DNA of 64,000 nt from Agarophyton chilense (Eukaryota; Rhodophyta; Florideophyceae; Gracilariales; Gracilariaceae), in the NCBI GenBank assembly GCA_030374765.1, contig JARGXX010000068.1:2108001-2172000 (forward strand), given 5' to 3'. The notes below the pieces were generated by a model. The model did no database searches. It saw nothing but the letters and a program-made list of their open reading frames with translations, and was not told the origin of the DNA. Made by a program: the position numbers and the translations under genes. Shown here one piece after another: positions 9,701-19,349 of the stretch (position 1 is the stretch's first letter; the number at the start of each line of letters is the position of its first letter).

Positions 9701-11915
9701 ATTTAGTCGTTGCACAGAGCCCTTTGATGGTGTTTTTTGTTTTGGAATATGAGACATATTTTCAGGCATCGTTCGGGCGGATATCGTTTATTGCCGATAA
9801 AGATATACCCTTTGTAGTGGATTCATTCGGAGCTTTGTTCATGGACAAAGGCTTAAACTAGAAACACGTAAAACAAGAAGCTTTCTCAGAGGATACTTAG
9901 GTGTAGTTTTCATAGAATAATAAATCCATTTTATAAAAACTATAGCTCGTATCGACAAAGCCAGCTCTCGTTGGAAAAGCCGGGAAACAAAGGCAGTTTT
10001 GGCAAATTTGGGAGTCGTAGTGCTTCCCGTGAGCGCACCTCAATGGGTGGTTGGCGGCCATGAGCAAATAAGACTGGAACTTGGTAGTGGATACTGATAT
10101 TCGGAATGAAATGTTTTTTCTGATGGTGTGTACAGTAGGCCCTGGGTTTTAAGGACAAAGCTCTCGGGCGCGCTTCCACTGGGTTCTCCCCCTCTGCATC
10201 GTTTTTTCTCTTGTTTACTTACGTAGCACACGTCTATCTGACGCTCTTTCGCACATTGCTCCGCGATGCACAGGCAGATACCGTTGGACAGTGGGCGTTT
10301 TCCAATATACTCTAGCTAGCCAGCCCTCTGTATATCTTTCAAATTCTCACAACAGTACGGTGTAACCTAGCTAGCTAGAGGCTTGCTACATACCTTTGGT
10401 ACAGGTGTATTAACCAGCAAGAATTATAGCTACTGTAGAACGGAAACCATGTACATAGGATGTACATCTCTCGTTGTATGTACTACTGTACATACAGTAC
10501 AAGGTGAGTGATACTTTACTAACCTTGAATTCGGTAACCGTCAACAACAGTTGTTGCATATGCAACCGTTGACCCCCTAATTCTAGTAGCAGTACATGCA
10601 GCACTAGCAGCATGCTAGAAGCAATCGAAGTGTAAACCAATTGCTATGTGGTTTGTGAGGCAACCGTCCATGCGAGTGATATGTTGAAAACCTTGATTGG
10701 TGTTGCGTAAGTTGCAACTGTTTGTGTGTGCTGGGGGAGCTGATAGTGTTGTAGCTCTCAGAATCCGGAAAAAGAGATAAAAATGACAATCGAAGATGTC
10801 CATGTAGAAGTAGATAAAGATGAATGTGGGTAAATGTCAGCTAGGAAACAAGAGTGCCACACTCAGAAAGCGAGGATGAACCTGTGCGTGAGCGAAATCG
10901 TGGCTTGCAGAACTCTGGCCATTGCGCACTGTAATTCAGACGTACTCGCTTGGGACAGAGTATTATAGATAAGCGATTTGTGGCGAGAGTGACGCCGAAG
11001 TTAGGGTCTTTGTGCAAGTGTTGTGTAGATTTGGCTTTTTTGGTAGTGTTATCCTCTTCTCATCCACTCGTGTTCTCTTCGAAACGGCGCGAAACGGCGG
11101 GGCTTCTGCTCTTCAGCTGGCTGCCAGTCCACTCTTCCGGCTTGTCGGGTGCGAATGATTCCACACCGACACCGACACTGACACCCACGCACCACGAACC
11201 AAGGAGAAATTTTCAGACCCAAGTAAGGGTTAAACTGCTAGCAATCCTATCACTTGCCAGCTACGAAGGGTACATAGCTACCCATATCTAAATGCATCTA
11301 ATGAAAAAAAAGGATGCATTCTGCTTGTGTCCGCTCCTGGAGCTTTGAGGATGACGTGTGGCCTCCTACGCAAGCTCGCGTAAGTTGGATGCATCCATCA
11401 ACGACACATGCCTCCCCATCGCAACGCTTTAAGAGAAGATGGATAACGGCAGGCGGTTTCTTTCTCGCCTGTACGTGCTACCGTTTGACTTAGCAGCAGC
11501 GACACGCCGCTGTTTAAGTGTTTGCCATTTTTCCGCTTCGTGGCCCGAAATACTTGGACCCACCCCATCTCAACGGAGCGGCTGTAAACAGAAACAACTC
11601 TGTCTTTCGACTTCGTTCCGCGGCGGCCCTGTGCTGTTAACATTGTCGCAATCCTTTCCGCCTCGGTCACACACAGGCACACAGGTCCCAACGTTTTCTT
11701 GAACTACGCCAGTGCTCAAGAGTTTGAACCTTGGCCAACAATCTATATGACACCTTGCGCATCCGACCATCAGTGCACTGCCGCTTGAAAACACAGATCA
11801 AGTATCGGGGCGCCTGCGTTTCGTGTGCCAAGACTGCATTGGCTAATTCAAGAACTCTTTCCCCCCACCCTTAGAACCAGTCCACTTCGCTCTTCTGTCA
11901 CGTATTTCTTCCACC
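9700..11915. other. Intergenic stretch with small palindromes
   Basis: No convincing gene. A perfect 11-bp inverted repeat CTCTAGCTAGC/GCTAGCTAGAG lies at 10310-10320 and 10370-10380. Further short self-complementary words follow at 10450-10620, suggestive of a small foldback element. The last 500 bases would hold the promoter and 5' leader of the ABC transporter; I see no clear TATA box. Confidence 0.45.
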
Positions 11916-13778
11916 ATGGCCAACCTTGTTGAAGGCGTCGAGCTTCAACGGGTCTCCTCTCTTAAGACGATTGGAAGTTCCCTTTCATGGAATGCCGTCA
12001 CAGTCGATGTTCCCCTTTCCAAAAAAGCAGCAAACAAAGATCCAGAGAATCCCACATCCAAAAGGATTCTTAATAACATATCGGGATATGTCAAGCCGGG
12101 TCAAGTGCTGTATTGTATGGGGCCCTCTGGTTCTGGAAAGTCGTCACTTCTTGATTCGCTGGCGGACAGAATTAAGCTTCCAGTTCAGGGAACTCAAATT
12201 CTGGATGGAAAGATAAAAACGCCGCACACCCTCAAGGCTATTGCTAAGTACGTCCAACAGAAGGATGATTTGTTGGGGGTCCTTACTGTACGAGAGACTC
12301 TACAAACATCTGCGGAGTTTTATCTGTCGGATAAAACTGCACGCCCCACAGCTGTGGATGAGGTCATTGACGTTTTAGGTTTACGTGCCCATGAGCATAC
12401 AAAGATTGGGAATGCGCTTGTGCGTGGGTTGAGCGGTGGTCAGATCCGTCGCGTGTCCATTGGATGTGAGCTTGTTGCATCTCCTCGGCTCATCTTTCTC
12501 GATGAGCCTACCTCGGGTCTTGACAGCGCCACTGCCTATCATGTCATGTCTCAGTTGAGGCGCATAGCAAAAACTATTGGCATGTCGATGATCATCACTG
12601 TGCATCAACCCAGTGAGCTCGTGTTCGAAATGGCTGATACTCTGCTGCTCATTTCGGGCGGAAGTACATGCTACTTTGGACCAGCCCATAACGCAGCGGG
12701 CTACTTCTCGTCTCTCGGCTTCTCTAAACCTGATAACACATCGGACATTGAATGGATGCTCGATCTAGTCAACAAGGACTTTGGACACCTTGAAACAGTG
12801 GAGAAGTGCATTGAAAGTTGGCCAAAGTCCCAGCCAGCTGCCGATCTCCAGCAAGAGTTAAAAGAATTGGAAGAGGCATCTGAAAAGCAGCTTCAAGGAA
12901 AGGGTCTAGGAAAGAAGATGGAGCGCATGAAGTACGCGTCAAGTTTTATGCAACAGACCATAACCTTGACTAGAAGGGGAGTTTTGAACACCATTCGTAA
13001 CCCTGCAGTTCTGTGGCTTAGATTTGCCATGTACTTGATGCTCTCGCTCATGATTGGCCTCGTGTGGCTTCGTCTGGGAAGTTCCGCTTCTGTGATCAAT
13101 GACTACAACTACGCATTGTTCTACACATGTGCCTTCATGATCTTCATGTCTGTCTCTGTCTTACCAGCGTATTTAGAGGAAAGGTCCGTCTTGGTTCGGG
13201 AGCGGGCTAATGGGGCTTACTCGGTGGGAGCTTACATCTTCGCTCATACCTTATATGAGATTCCGTACGTGTTCCTCTTGGCCTTGATGGCGTCGTCCGT
13301 AACATACTGGCTTGTTGGGTTCACCTCTTCTGCAAGACGTTTCTTCATCTTTGTGGCAAACTTATTCCTGTCTCTTTTCGTTGCAGAATCGATGATGGTG
13401 CTTATTTCCGCGGTGATCCCGATTCTAATAGTTGGAATCGCGGCTGGAGCTATGACGTTTGGACTTTTCATGTGTGTGATGGGTGCTTTTATCAGTGTCG
13501 ATCGTATCGGGTGGTGGCTAAGATGGATTCGTTATGTCGCGGCCCATTTCTACTCCTATTCCACCTTTCTCGTGAACCAATTTCAAGATACTACTTGGGA
13601 TGCATCACCAAACAGCTTTCCGCCTTTCTTGGAGCCCGTTGCTGGTGAAGAGGTGTACAGAGCTCTGGGTCTTGAAGAAAGACTATGGGTAAACTTTGTC
13701 GCTCTCATTGCAATGGTTGTATTCTACAGATTGCTGGCGGCGATTTGGTTGCAGGTGTTCCTCAAGGGCAAAAAATGA
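11916..13778 (+). CDS. ABCG-type half transporter
   Basis: A 620-residue, single-exon protein with the ABCG (WBC) order: nucleotide-binding domain first, membrane domain second. Walker A GPSGSGKS is at residues 69-76, the Q-loop glutamine near 115, the signature LSGGQ at 172-176, Walker B LIFLDE at 192-197 followed by the D-loop SGLD, and the switch His in TVHQPSE at 230. From about residue 360 come hydrophobic segments of an ABC2-type membrane domain, with about six predicted helices up to residue 615. Length is normal for half transporters, which act as dimers and export lipids, sterols or small metabolites. The ATG has a good context (CCACCATGG). All ATPase residues are present, so it should be active. 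Substrate cannot be predicted. No neighbour shares an obvious pathway. Confidence 0.95.
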   Translation: MANLVEGVELQRVSSLKTIGSSLSWNAVTVDVPLSKKAANKDPENPTSKRILNNISGYVKPGQVLYCMGPSGSGKSSLLDSLADRIKLPVQGTQILDGKIKTPHTLKAIAKYVQQKDDLLGVLTVRETLQTSAEFYLSDKTARPTAVDEVIDVLGLRAHEHTKIGNALVRGLSGGQIRRVSIGCELVASPRLIFLDEPTSGLDSATAYHVMSQLRRIAKTIGMSMIITVHQPSELVFEMADTLLLISGGSTCYFGPAHNAAGYFSSLGFSKPDNTSDIEWMLDLVNKDFGHLETVEKCIESWPKSQPAADLQQELKELEEASEKQLQGKGLGKKMERMKYASSFMQQTITLTRRGVLNTIRNPAVLWLRFAMYLMLSLMIGLVWLRLGSSASVINDYNYALFYTCAFMIFMSVSVLPAYLEERSVLVRERANGAYSVGAYIFAHTLYEIPYVFLLALMASSVTYWLVGFTSSARRFFIFVANLFLSLFVAESMMVLISAVIPILIVGIAAGAMTFGLFMCVMGAFISVDRIGWWLRWIRYVAAHFYSYSTFLVNQFQDTTWDASPNSFPPFLEPVAGEEVYRALGLEERLWVNFVALIAMVVFYRLLAAIWLQVFLKGKK

Positions 13779-14378
13779 GACCTTTTTCGCAGTCGGTTTT
13801 GAGTTCGACTCATATTTGGATTTATCTATCGGTATCTATCCCTGTCTTAGTGTCTGTCTGTCTCTGGCAACATCATCTCATCTATGTATGAATTTCAAAT
13901 TGTTTCTTTCCTTAACAAAAGCCATTCCCTGTCTTTTTACCACCAAAACACACTGTTTATGCTCTTTTTCGTGAGACGTCGAGATTGATTATATCCAATT
14001 GAAAAGAGTAGGATTTCTTTTCAGGTCTGTGTGGGCCTTCTCATGCGATCCCTCACACCAATTGCATTCACTTTTGTGCTTCAAGAGGCAGGAATCTTTG
14101 CTGACCATTTTTAACGATAATTTCGTTCTTCCCCATTTGTAAGATGGGATGCGGGTTCAGTAGGAGCTTTTTTTTATTACTGAAGAAGCACTGCACAACA
14201 TCGAAAAATGACTTGGGTGTTGTTGCAGTTAACGTTGTACAACATTTCCATTTGTTGCGTACACTCTCAGCCAAGGCAGTATTAGCGATTGAGTACCAGC
14301 CTATCGTCCAGGTAAACAACATGTCTCTGGTGATGTAGTCATATCTTATCGCCAAAAGTAAGTTTGTCGCTCGGTTTC
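13779..14378. other. 3' flank of the ABC gene
   Basis: AT-rich untranslated or intergenic DNA. Short open frames here are unconvincing. Confidence 0.4.
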
Positions 14379-14434
14379 GAGGGAGAACATTGTAGTTTTC
14401 CCTCAGCTCTGGGAAAACTACGATATTTTCCCTC
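14379..14434. repeat. Foldback hairpin, 24-bp arms
   Basis: The left arm begins GAGGGAGAAC and ends GTAGTTTTCCC (14379-14402); the right arm GGGAAAACTACGATATTTTC (14411 to 14434) is nearly its reverse complement. An 8-base loop separates them. The inner 12 pairs are almost perfect. It is either a cruciform-forming element or the core of a small foldback transposon. Confidence 0.75.
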
Positions 14435-14620
14435 GTCTCATTGTAAGCAGAAATGATTTCAGTTTTCGAATGAGGTGCACAGTCTTTCTGTCAACTCACT
14501 CTAGATCATCCGTCAAAAATGTGCATAGTTATGAAGGCCCACACCAAGCCACACCAAGCTGAGGGAAGACACGACGTGCACTCTCGAAACTCACAGCAAC
14601 AGACGTCTCATTGTCTGTTT

Positions 14621-14715
14621 GTGAGGGAGATATTTGAGCCCGCGCGACTTTTTCTTTCCTCAGCTTTGCCTCGGTGAAAGAAAAACTCCTATTGGCTCAA
14701 ATCTCTCTTCCTCAC
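14621..14715. repeat. Nested foldback hairpin
   Basis: Outer arms GTGAGGGAGATATTTGAGCC (14621-14640) and its near reverse complement (14694-14715), and inner arms ACTTTTTCTTTC (14647-14658) with GAAAGAAAAACT (14676-14687), form one long imperfect hairpin of about 95 bases. It starts 186 bases after the end of the previous hairpin, and both use purine-rich GAGGGA ends, so they may be related. Confidence 0.7.
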
Positions 14716-14719
14716 AGCC

Positions 14720-15707
14720 AGGCCATAACCCTTTTCCGTGGGTTAAGACAAACCACCTGCAGCACCAACAACGAGTGACAGCATGTCTCGCAGTCTTGTT
14801 GCGCCTTCATTGACTACACATACCAAAAATAAGAAGTGGAACAATAATCAGAGAGAAGGGAGCCGCATAAACACTGGTTCGACGTGGAAACACGAACCAT
14901 TCAACGTCTGGACCGGAGATATGCCGAGGAAACAGCACGTGCTGTTGACATATGATCGATATTGCCGAAGTACGAATATCTGCGCAAAGTTGATCATTTC
15001 TCTACGGCATTCTGGGCCAGAACAATTTGGCCAAAACCCCAATTTGGGCCAGAACCCCAAACTTGGAGAGTTCCGCCAGCTCGAACCGCTGACTCATCAT
15101 TTTGTGCCCTGTATCCTGTGTGGTGGTTGCTCCACATGGCAAACAGCCTGGAGCTTACTCGTGTAGGTCCAAACAAAATGTCACAGGGAGCATCAAAACA
15201 GTTCGTAAGCCAAACGTCACGAGAAGAAGGCAAAATGTTTTGGAAAGTTGCTTACTGCAACCTTTCCTCACGATGCCAGTGTAATGGTGGTGTGGAGCAA
15301 GCATCTTACGTAAGCTTCATTGATAGCATCTGGAGAAGGAGAGCGAGTGCTCATCCGTTCTTTCTCAAACGAAGGGAAGCACGTCTGTGATGCATAGTCT
15401 CATACTGCATATTTCGTGGCTTCACGTGATACTTTCCTGCTTTGCAAGAAATCACAGGAAGAAGTAGCGCTTTTGATAGAAAACTTTCAAACGCGTCTGA
15501 AGGAGCCTGCCCGCTTCATCGACGCAAGGTAAAGTTAGGCATTCAGTAAGAACATTTTTTAGTGAAAGGCTACGGCAACTAGTCACATTCCCACGGCCCA
15601 TCGAAACTACCAACCTACCTCCAAAAAGTCAACCTGGAAACAGTTTGACCAAACGATTGCAGAATACTACCCCACATAGCGCAACACAGCGCAAGGAGTC
15701 GATATAA
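14720..15707. other. Intergenic stretch
   Basis: Overlapping short frames exist (14783-15166, 14962-15390) but have no family-like words. A short direct repeat (GGCCAGAAC...CCCCAA) occurs near 15015-15060. The end holds the 3' flank of the minus-strand oxygenase gene. Confidence 0.4.
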
Positions 15708-17006
15708 TCACTTCTTCAACGTCAGCTGCAATTCGATAGCGTCTCCTTCTTCATCCGCGCTGACTCTCAGCTTAAATTTGCGATTGAATATAGGATTCGG
15801 CCAATATTTTGGAGTATTCCCACGGTTTCCGTACATGAAATAGCGTGAAGTCCAGTCGGTCCATATCAAGCTACCATCAATGGTGAAGTCAACCTTGGAA
15901 ATCTCCCTGGTGGCAACAGCTTCCAACGTAAGCTCTCTATACGCGGACACATCAACAACAGAATCGGACCCAAGCACCTGTACAACCTTTCCGTCAGCAA
16001 ACAACTGAACCTGTGTAAGCACACTGTTTCCGCTAACCACATCGGCAATATCAGCGCCCGATACCGCCTTTTGTTCACCGCGCTGGACGTTACTGTTCGC
16101 GCGCGGCAAAACTCTCACATCTGCACATTGGTAATACTCTTCGGGATTGCGTGTAGAGCTACATGGTTTCTGCACACGCGTGACACCTCCTCTGGCACCA
16201 CTCTGTCCAAAACACTGCCCCCAATTCTTGGGTCGATCCGGGCCATCATAGAAAGAAATGACACCGGGAGGGTTACAGGTATTAGCAGCCGACCAGAACC
16301 AATGCAAAACGCAATGATCACAGACAAGATTATCTGGTAAAAGCCATTTCATCTTCTCATTTCCCATTCTTTCCTGGGAGTTTTCCGGCTTAGTGGCGCA
16401 CGGAAGGTACCAGCGTAATGGATAGTTGCGATCGATGGGGGCGCAGCGCTTGTCAAAGCCCGAATCACAGTCGGAATCCGGGGCACGGCGCAACGCGTAA
16501 CAATGTCCCTGTTGGAAGCACTTGTCCGAGATCTCGCCGCCGCATTTGGCAACATCACAGATATGGAACTGCACAAAGCCATTGTGATGGGCAACGATGT
16601 TGACCTCAGTAGTAATGACGTCGCCCTGGCTATAAGTCTTAGAGACCATGCCGCCAAAGTAAAAGCGCCCTCCTCTCATATGTTCCTGCTCGCGCCCGAC
16701 GGGGTCACCGCACACGCCAGCTCTCCATACAAAGCCCTTCTTGAGCGGCTCAAACGGGACCCAGTTGTTGCTCGCACGGCGGAGCTGACTCCTGGCGGCG
16801 GCACCGGGGGCGTCATCCTTATCGCCGGCCGGAAAGTGGGCCTTGAGATCCATAGGGGCATTATTCCACACTCCCTTACCACGATTGAACTTGTTATTGG
16901 GGTTGAGCGTGCCCCTCTGCGGAGGGTCGGACAGCAAGCCATGGGCATGGACGTGCAGAGCAAGCGCGGAAAGCAGAGCACAGACGGCAGCAAGCTGGAG
17001 AGCCAT
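15708..17006 (-). CDS. Secreted AA15-like lytic polysaccharide monooxygenase
   Basis: A 432-residue protein from the ATG at 17006. This start is chosen because it places a classical signal peptide (LAAVCALLSALALHVHA) so that cleavage exposes His22 as residue 1 of HGLLSDPPQRG, as required for a copper histidine brace. The chitin-binding/LPMO fold words follow: AGVCGDP (97-102), GG-x-F-Y-F-GG-x-V, the second brace residue His141 in VAHHNGF (family pattern T-A-N-H-x-G-x-F), the cysteine-rich disulphide region 150-245, W-S-A-ANTCNPPG, and YYQCADV (291-297), where an axial Tyr/Phe is expected. The last 130 residues form another beta-rich domain with VDFTIDGSLIW and a Y-x-x-x-G-N-R-G motif. AA15 enzymes cleave chitin or cellulose oxidatively. 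Here the target may be the alga's own wall or foreign chitin. The in-frame extension upstream of 17006 is GC-rich leader and not used. It is divergent from the gene at 17612. Confidence 0.85.
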   Translation of the reverse strand: MALQLAAVCALLSALALHVHAHGLLSDPPQRGTLNPNNKFNRGKGVWNNAPMDLKAHFPAGDKDDAPGAAARSQLRRASNNWVPFEPLKKGFVWRAGVCGDPVGREQEHMRGGRFYFGGMVSKTYSQGDVITTEVNIVAHHNGFVQFHICDVAKCGGEISDKCFQQGHCYALRRAPDSDCDSGFDKRCAPIDRNYPLRWYLPCATKPENSQERMGNEKMKWLLPDNLVCDHCVLHWFWSAANTCNPPGVISFYDGPDRPKNWGQCFGQSGARGGVTRVQKPCSSTRNPEEYYQCADVRVLPRANSNVQRGEQKAVSGADIADVVSGNSVLTQVQLFADGKVVQVLGSDSVVDVSAYRELTLEAVATREISKVDFTIDGSLIWTDWTSRYFMYGNRGNTPKYWPNPIFNRKFKLRVSADEEGDAIELQLTLKK

Positions 17007-17611
17007 GGAGAGCGATAGGGGAAGGGAGGCTAGGGGGGATACAGGGGGGGGGGGGGGGGTTGGTCGATAGACGAGGTTAGTAGTAGCCTGATGGCAGCGG
17101 CAGTCACGGCGCGGGGCGGTGCCTTTAACATGGCGGAGAAGACGAGGGGCTCGTCGCAGCGGACGGGCAGACGGCCCCAGGTGGCAGCTGCTTGCAGTGG
17201 GTATGAAAGTGGGATTGCCTGCGCCTCTGCGCGCCAGTGCTGCAGCCGGAGCGCAAGCGAAAGCGCAAGCGCAAGCGCAAGCGGCGCAGCGCGCGTAGTA
17301 GCCGATGGCTGCCACCGACACGGCCAGCTGGCGCCGCAGCTCCTCTCTATCTCTCTCCGACTTACGTCATGCGCCGCGTGCATGCGATGAATCACAATGC
17401 GTCAGCGCTATGTAACATAAAGTTAAACCTTTGTACGGTGCGCACTACAAGCGAGCCGCGCCACGTGTCCACGTCGTCCAGCGAGCGCGCTCACCACTCC
17501 GCTTCGTCAAGCACACGTACGGCCGGCGATCACGTCATGGTCGATGGCGTGGGTGGCGCGCGCTGTTGAAGACGATACTCCTCCGTGCGTCCGCCGCATC
17601 GCGCCCGCCGC
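17007..17611. promoter_or_regulatory. Divergent intergenic region between LPMO and IMP1-like genes
   Basis: 605 bases separate the two divergently oriented start codons, so both promoters must lie here. It holds a run of about 17 G at 17043-17060, and tandem GCAAGC-type hexamers at about 17250-17285. No TATA box is visible. Whether the promoter is shared is inference. Confidence 0.5.
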
Positions 17612-18088
17612 ATGGAGAGGCTTTCCGTGGCACTGCGCGTCGCAGCCGGCGCGTACGTGCTGCAGACGCACGTGGTAAGCACGACGCTGGCGATCGGCCC
17701 CAGCATGCAGCCCACGCTGAACGTGCGCGGCGACGTGCTGCTGGTGTGGCACCTAGGCGCGCATCGCGCTCGCGAGCAACACGTCGTGGTGGCGCGCAAG
17801 CCCACGTCGCCGTCGCAACAGGTGGTGAAGCGCGTCGTCGCCGTGGAGCATCAGCGCGCTCCCTGCTCGCGCGGCAGCGACGCGTCGCAAGCGCCCATCA
17901 TCGCGCGCCACCACGTGTGGCTGGCGGGCGACAATGCGCGTGCGTCCACCGACTCCCGTCACTACGGCGCCGTGCCGCGCGCGCTGCTGCGGGGGCGCAT
18001 TGTGTGCCGTTTGTGGCCGCTGCGCGACGCGGGGCCATTGGGCGCCAAGCCGCGCGACGGCGTGCGGGCGCAGCGGCGCGCACCGTAA
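17612..18088 (+). CDS. IMP1-type mitochondrial inner membrane signal peptidase
   Basis: A 158-residue S26-family serine protease of the inner membrane peptidase (IMP) type, which removes sorting peptides from proteins facing the intermembrane space. The catalytic Ser31 lies in IGPSMQPTL and the general-base Lys73 in QVVKRVVAVE, the Ser/Lys dyad. The third conserved block is WLAGDNARASTDSRHYGAVP (103-122), followed by a GRI motif. A hydrophobic N-terminus (residues 5-28) is the membrane anchor. The size equals that of IMP subunits and is much shorter than plastid or bacterial signal peptidases. IMP1 and IMP2 are hard to separate by eye; D-x-R-x-Y-G with a G-R-I end favours IMP1. The start chosen is the first ATG (17612), directly before the anchor. 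Composition is very GC-rich. Confidence 0.88.
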   Translation: MERLSVALRVAAGAYVLQTHVVSTTLAIGPSMQPTLNVRGDVLLVWHLGAHRAREQHVVVARKPTSPSQQVVKRVVAVEHQRAPCSRGSDASQAPIIARHHVWLAGDNARASTDSRHYGAVPRALLRGRIVCRLWPLRDAGPLGAKPRDGVRAQRRAP

Positions 18089-18379
18089 TTTTTGAAGTGC
18101 AACGTGTGGTCGCGGCGTTGGGTGCGTCGCGGGGTGCGTCGCGGGGTGCACCACGGAGGGGGGGGGGGCGCCGCCCCGGGCGGCGCGAGGGTGGCGCACA
18201 CGCAGTCGACACACATGCACAACGCACGTCTTTCGCACGCGGCGGCTCCTACACAGCGCCCACCGTAGTGTATGTGACCTCGACCTCCCACTGTTCGAGC
18301 CTGCTCTTGTCGTCCCCCTCCCAACCTGCCCTTCCCCCCCTTCACCTTTCTCCTAGCCCCCTACCGCCGGGCGCTTACG

Positions 18380-18620
18380 CTTGGCGTCGTTCGCTTTCGC
18401 TTGGCTCAGTCTCGCTCTCACTCGGCGCTGGGCGGTTTCGCTTGGCGCTGGCTGCTTTCGCTTAGCTCTGTCCCGCTTCCGCTTGGCGTTGCCTGCTTTC
18501 GCTTAGCTCCGTCCCGCTTCCGCTTGGCGCTGCCCGCTTTCGCTTTGCTCTGTCCCGTTTCCGTTTGGCGCTCTCGCTTCTCTTGGTGGCTCACGCTTCT
18601 GTTGGCGGCTCTCGCTTCTC
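18380..18620. repeat. 41-bp degenerate minisatellite
   Basis: About four to five head-to-tail units of the type CTGCTTTCGCTTAGCTCTGT followed by CCCGCTTCCGCTTGGCG. Units differ at several bases. The array ends exactly before the ATG of the next open frame and shows strong TTCGCTT periodicity. Confidence 0.8.
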
Positions 18621-19349
18621 ATGGCGCCCCGCGCGCTCTCCGCCACCTGCGATGGCTGGCACACCTTCAACGCCACCATCTTCGACCCCGTCCGCATCGC
18701 CGCCATCGCTCACCTGCGATATACGCCTATGCGCGAACGCGGCGCCATCATCATGAAGGCCTCGCACCCGGCCGAGTACCGCGTCGCGCACCACGCCGCT
18801 TCCGGGCTGTGGGATCTGGTGCCCACCGTGAACGCCGGCGCTGCTCAGACTGCCTCGCCCTCCCTCGCCGACCCTGCCGCACAAGTCTCCACCTCAGCGC
18901 ATTCGTCAGACAGCCCCAAACGCAATTTCGACACCCACCCCGACCACCTGGCCCCGAACAGCGCCGTCATTTCTGCACTCAAGAAGAGTGCCACCCATAG
19001 GCGCTTCGCTATTACGCTCGGTTCCACTCGCCACTTCATGCTGCATCCTAGTGCTACCTCCAGTCGTCATTTTGTGCTATGTGAGCTACATGCTGGCCCT
19101 TCTATCATTTCTTCCACCCCGAGGGCCGCGCCCCATCCCTCGCAGTTTGAACATAATCATGACGACGAAAATGATGATGGCGTGCAGGTGGCTTCTTTTA
19201 CTTGTGATGGCGTATGGAAGAGGAGTTACACCATTTCCATTGAACGACTCGTTCCCGACGAGTTAGTCGTATTCTGCTTCTGGTTGGTTAACTTAATGAA
19301 CAGGAGGGCCAATCGAGCTGACCCGGCGCATGTGCATGGATCTTCTTGA
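18621..19349 (+). CDS. Hypothetical protein, possible tubby/LURP-one-like fold
   Basis: A 242-residue open frame with protein-like composition, unlike the GC-rich shadow frames around it. It begins ALSATCDGWHTFNATIFDP, has a proline/serine-rich linker near 75-115, then alternating beta-type segments (THRRFAITLGSTRHFMLHP, SSRHFVLCELH), an acidic insert, and ends SFTCDGVWKRSYTISIERLV followed by a hydrophobic strand/helix VVFCFWLVNLMNRR. Two beta-rich halves closed by a C-terminal hydrophobic helix recall the tubby/LURP-one/scramblase fold, but no diagnostic residues can be named. No signal peptide is evident. The start at 18621 is the first ATG after the minisatellite, so transcription must begin in or before that array. 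Confidence 0.5.
   Translation: MAPRALSATCDGWHTFNATIFDPVRIAAIAHLRYTPMRERGAIIMKASHPAEYRVAHHAASGLWDLVPTVNAGAAQTASPSLADPAAQVSTSAHSSDSPKRNFDTHPDHLAPNSAVISALKKSATHRRFAITLGSTRHFMLHPSATSSRHFVLCELHAGPSIISSTPRAAPHPSQFEHNHDDENDDGVQVASFTCDGVWKRSYTISIERLVPDELVVFCFWLVNLMNRRANRADPAHVHGSS

Noticed and set aside
9488-9769. Minus-strand ORF encoding QTVDYD repeats
   Set aside because: It is just the translation of the minisatellite; the unit is not a multiple of three (37 bp), so the peptide repeat changes frame and is not maintained.
15708-17321. Longer start for the oxygenase at 17321
   Set aside because: The extra 105 residues are Ala/Arg/Pro-rich and would bury the signal peptide internally; the Met at 17006 gives the required N-terminal His after cleavage.
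17431-18465. 344-codon open frame over the signal peptidase gene
   Set aside because: It overlaps the well-supported IMP1-like frame, consists of Arg/Ala/His low-complexity sequence, and is a product of high GC content.
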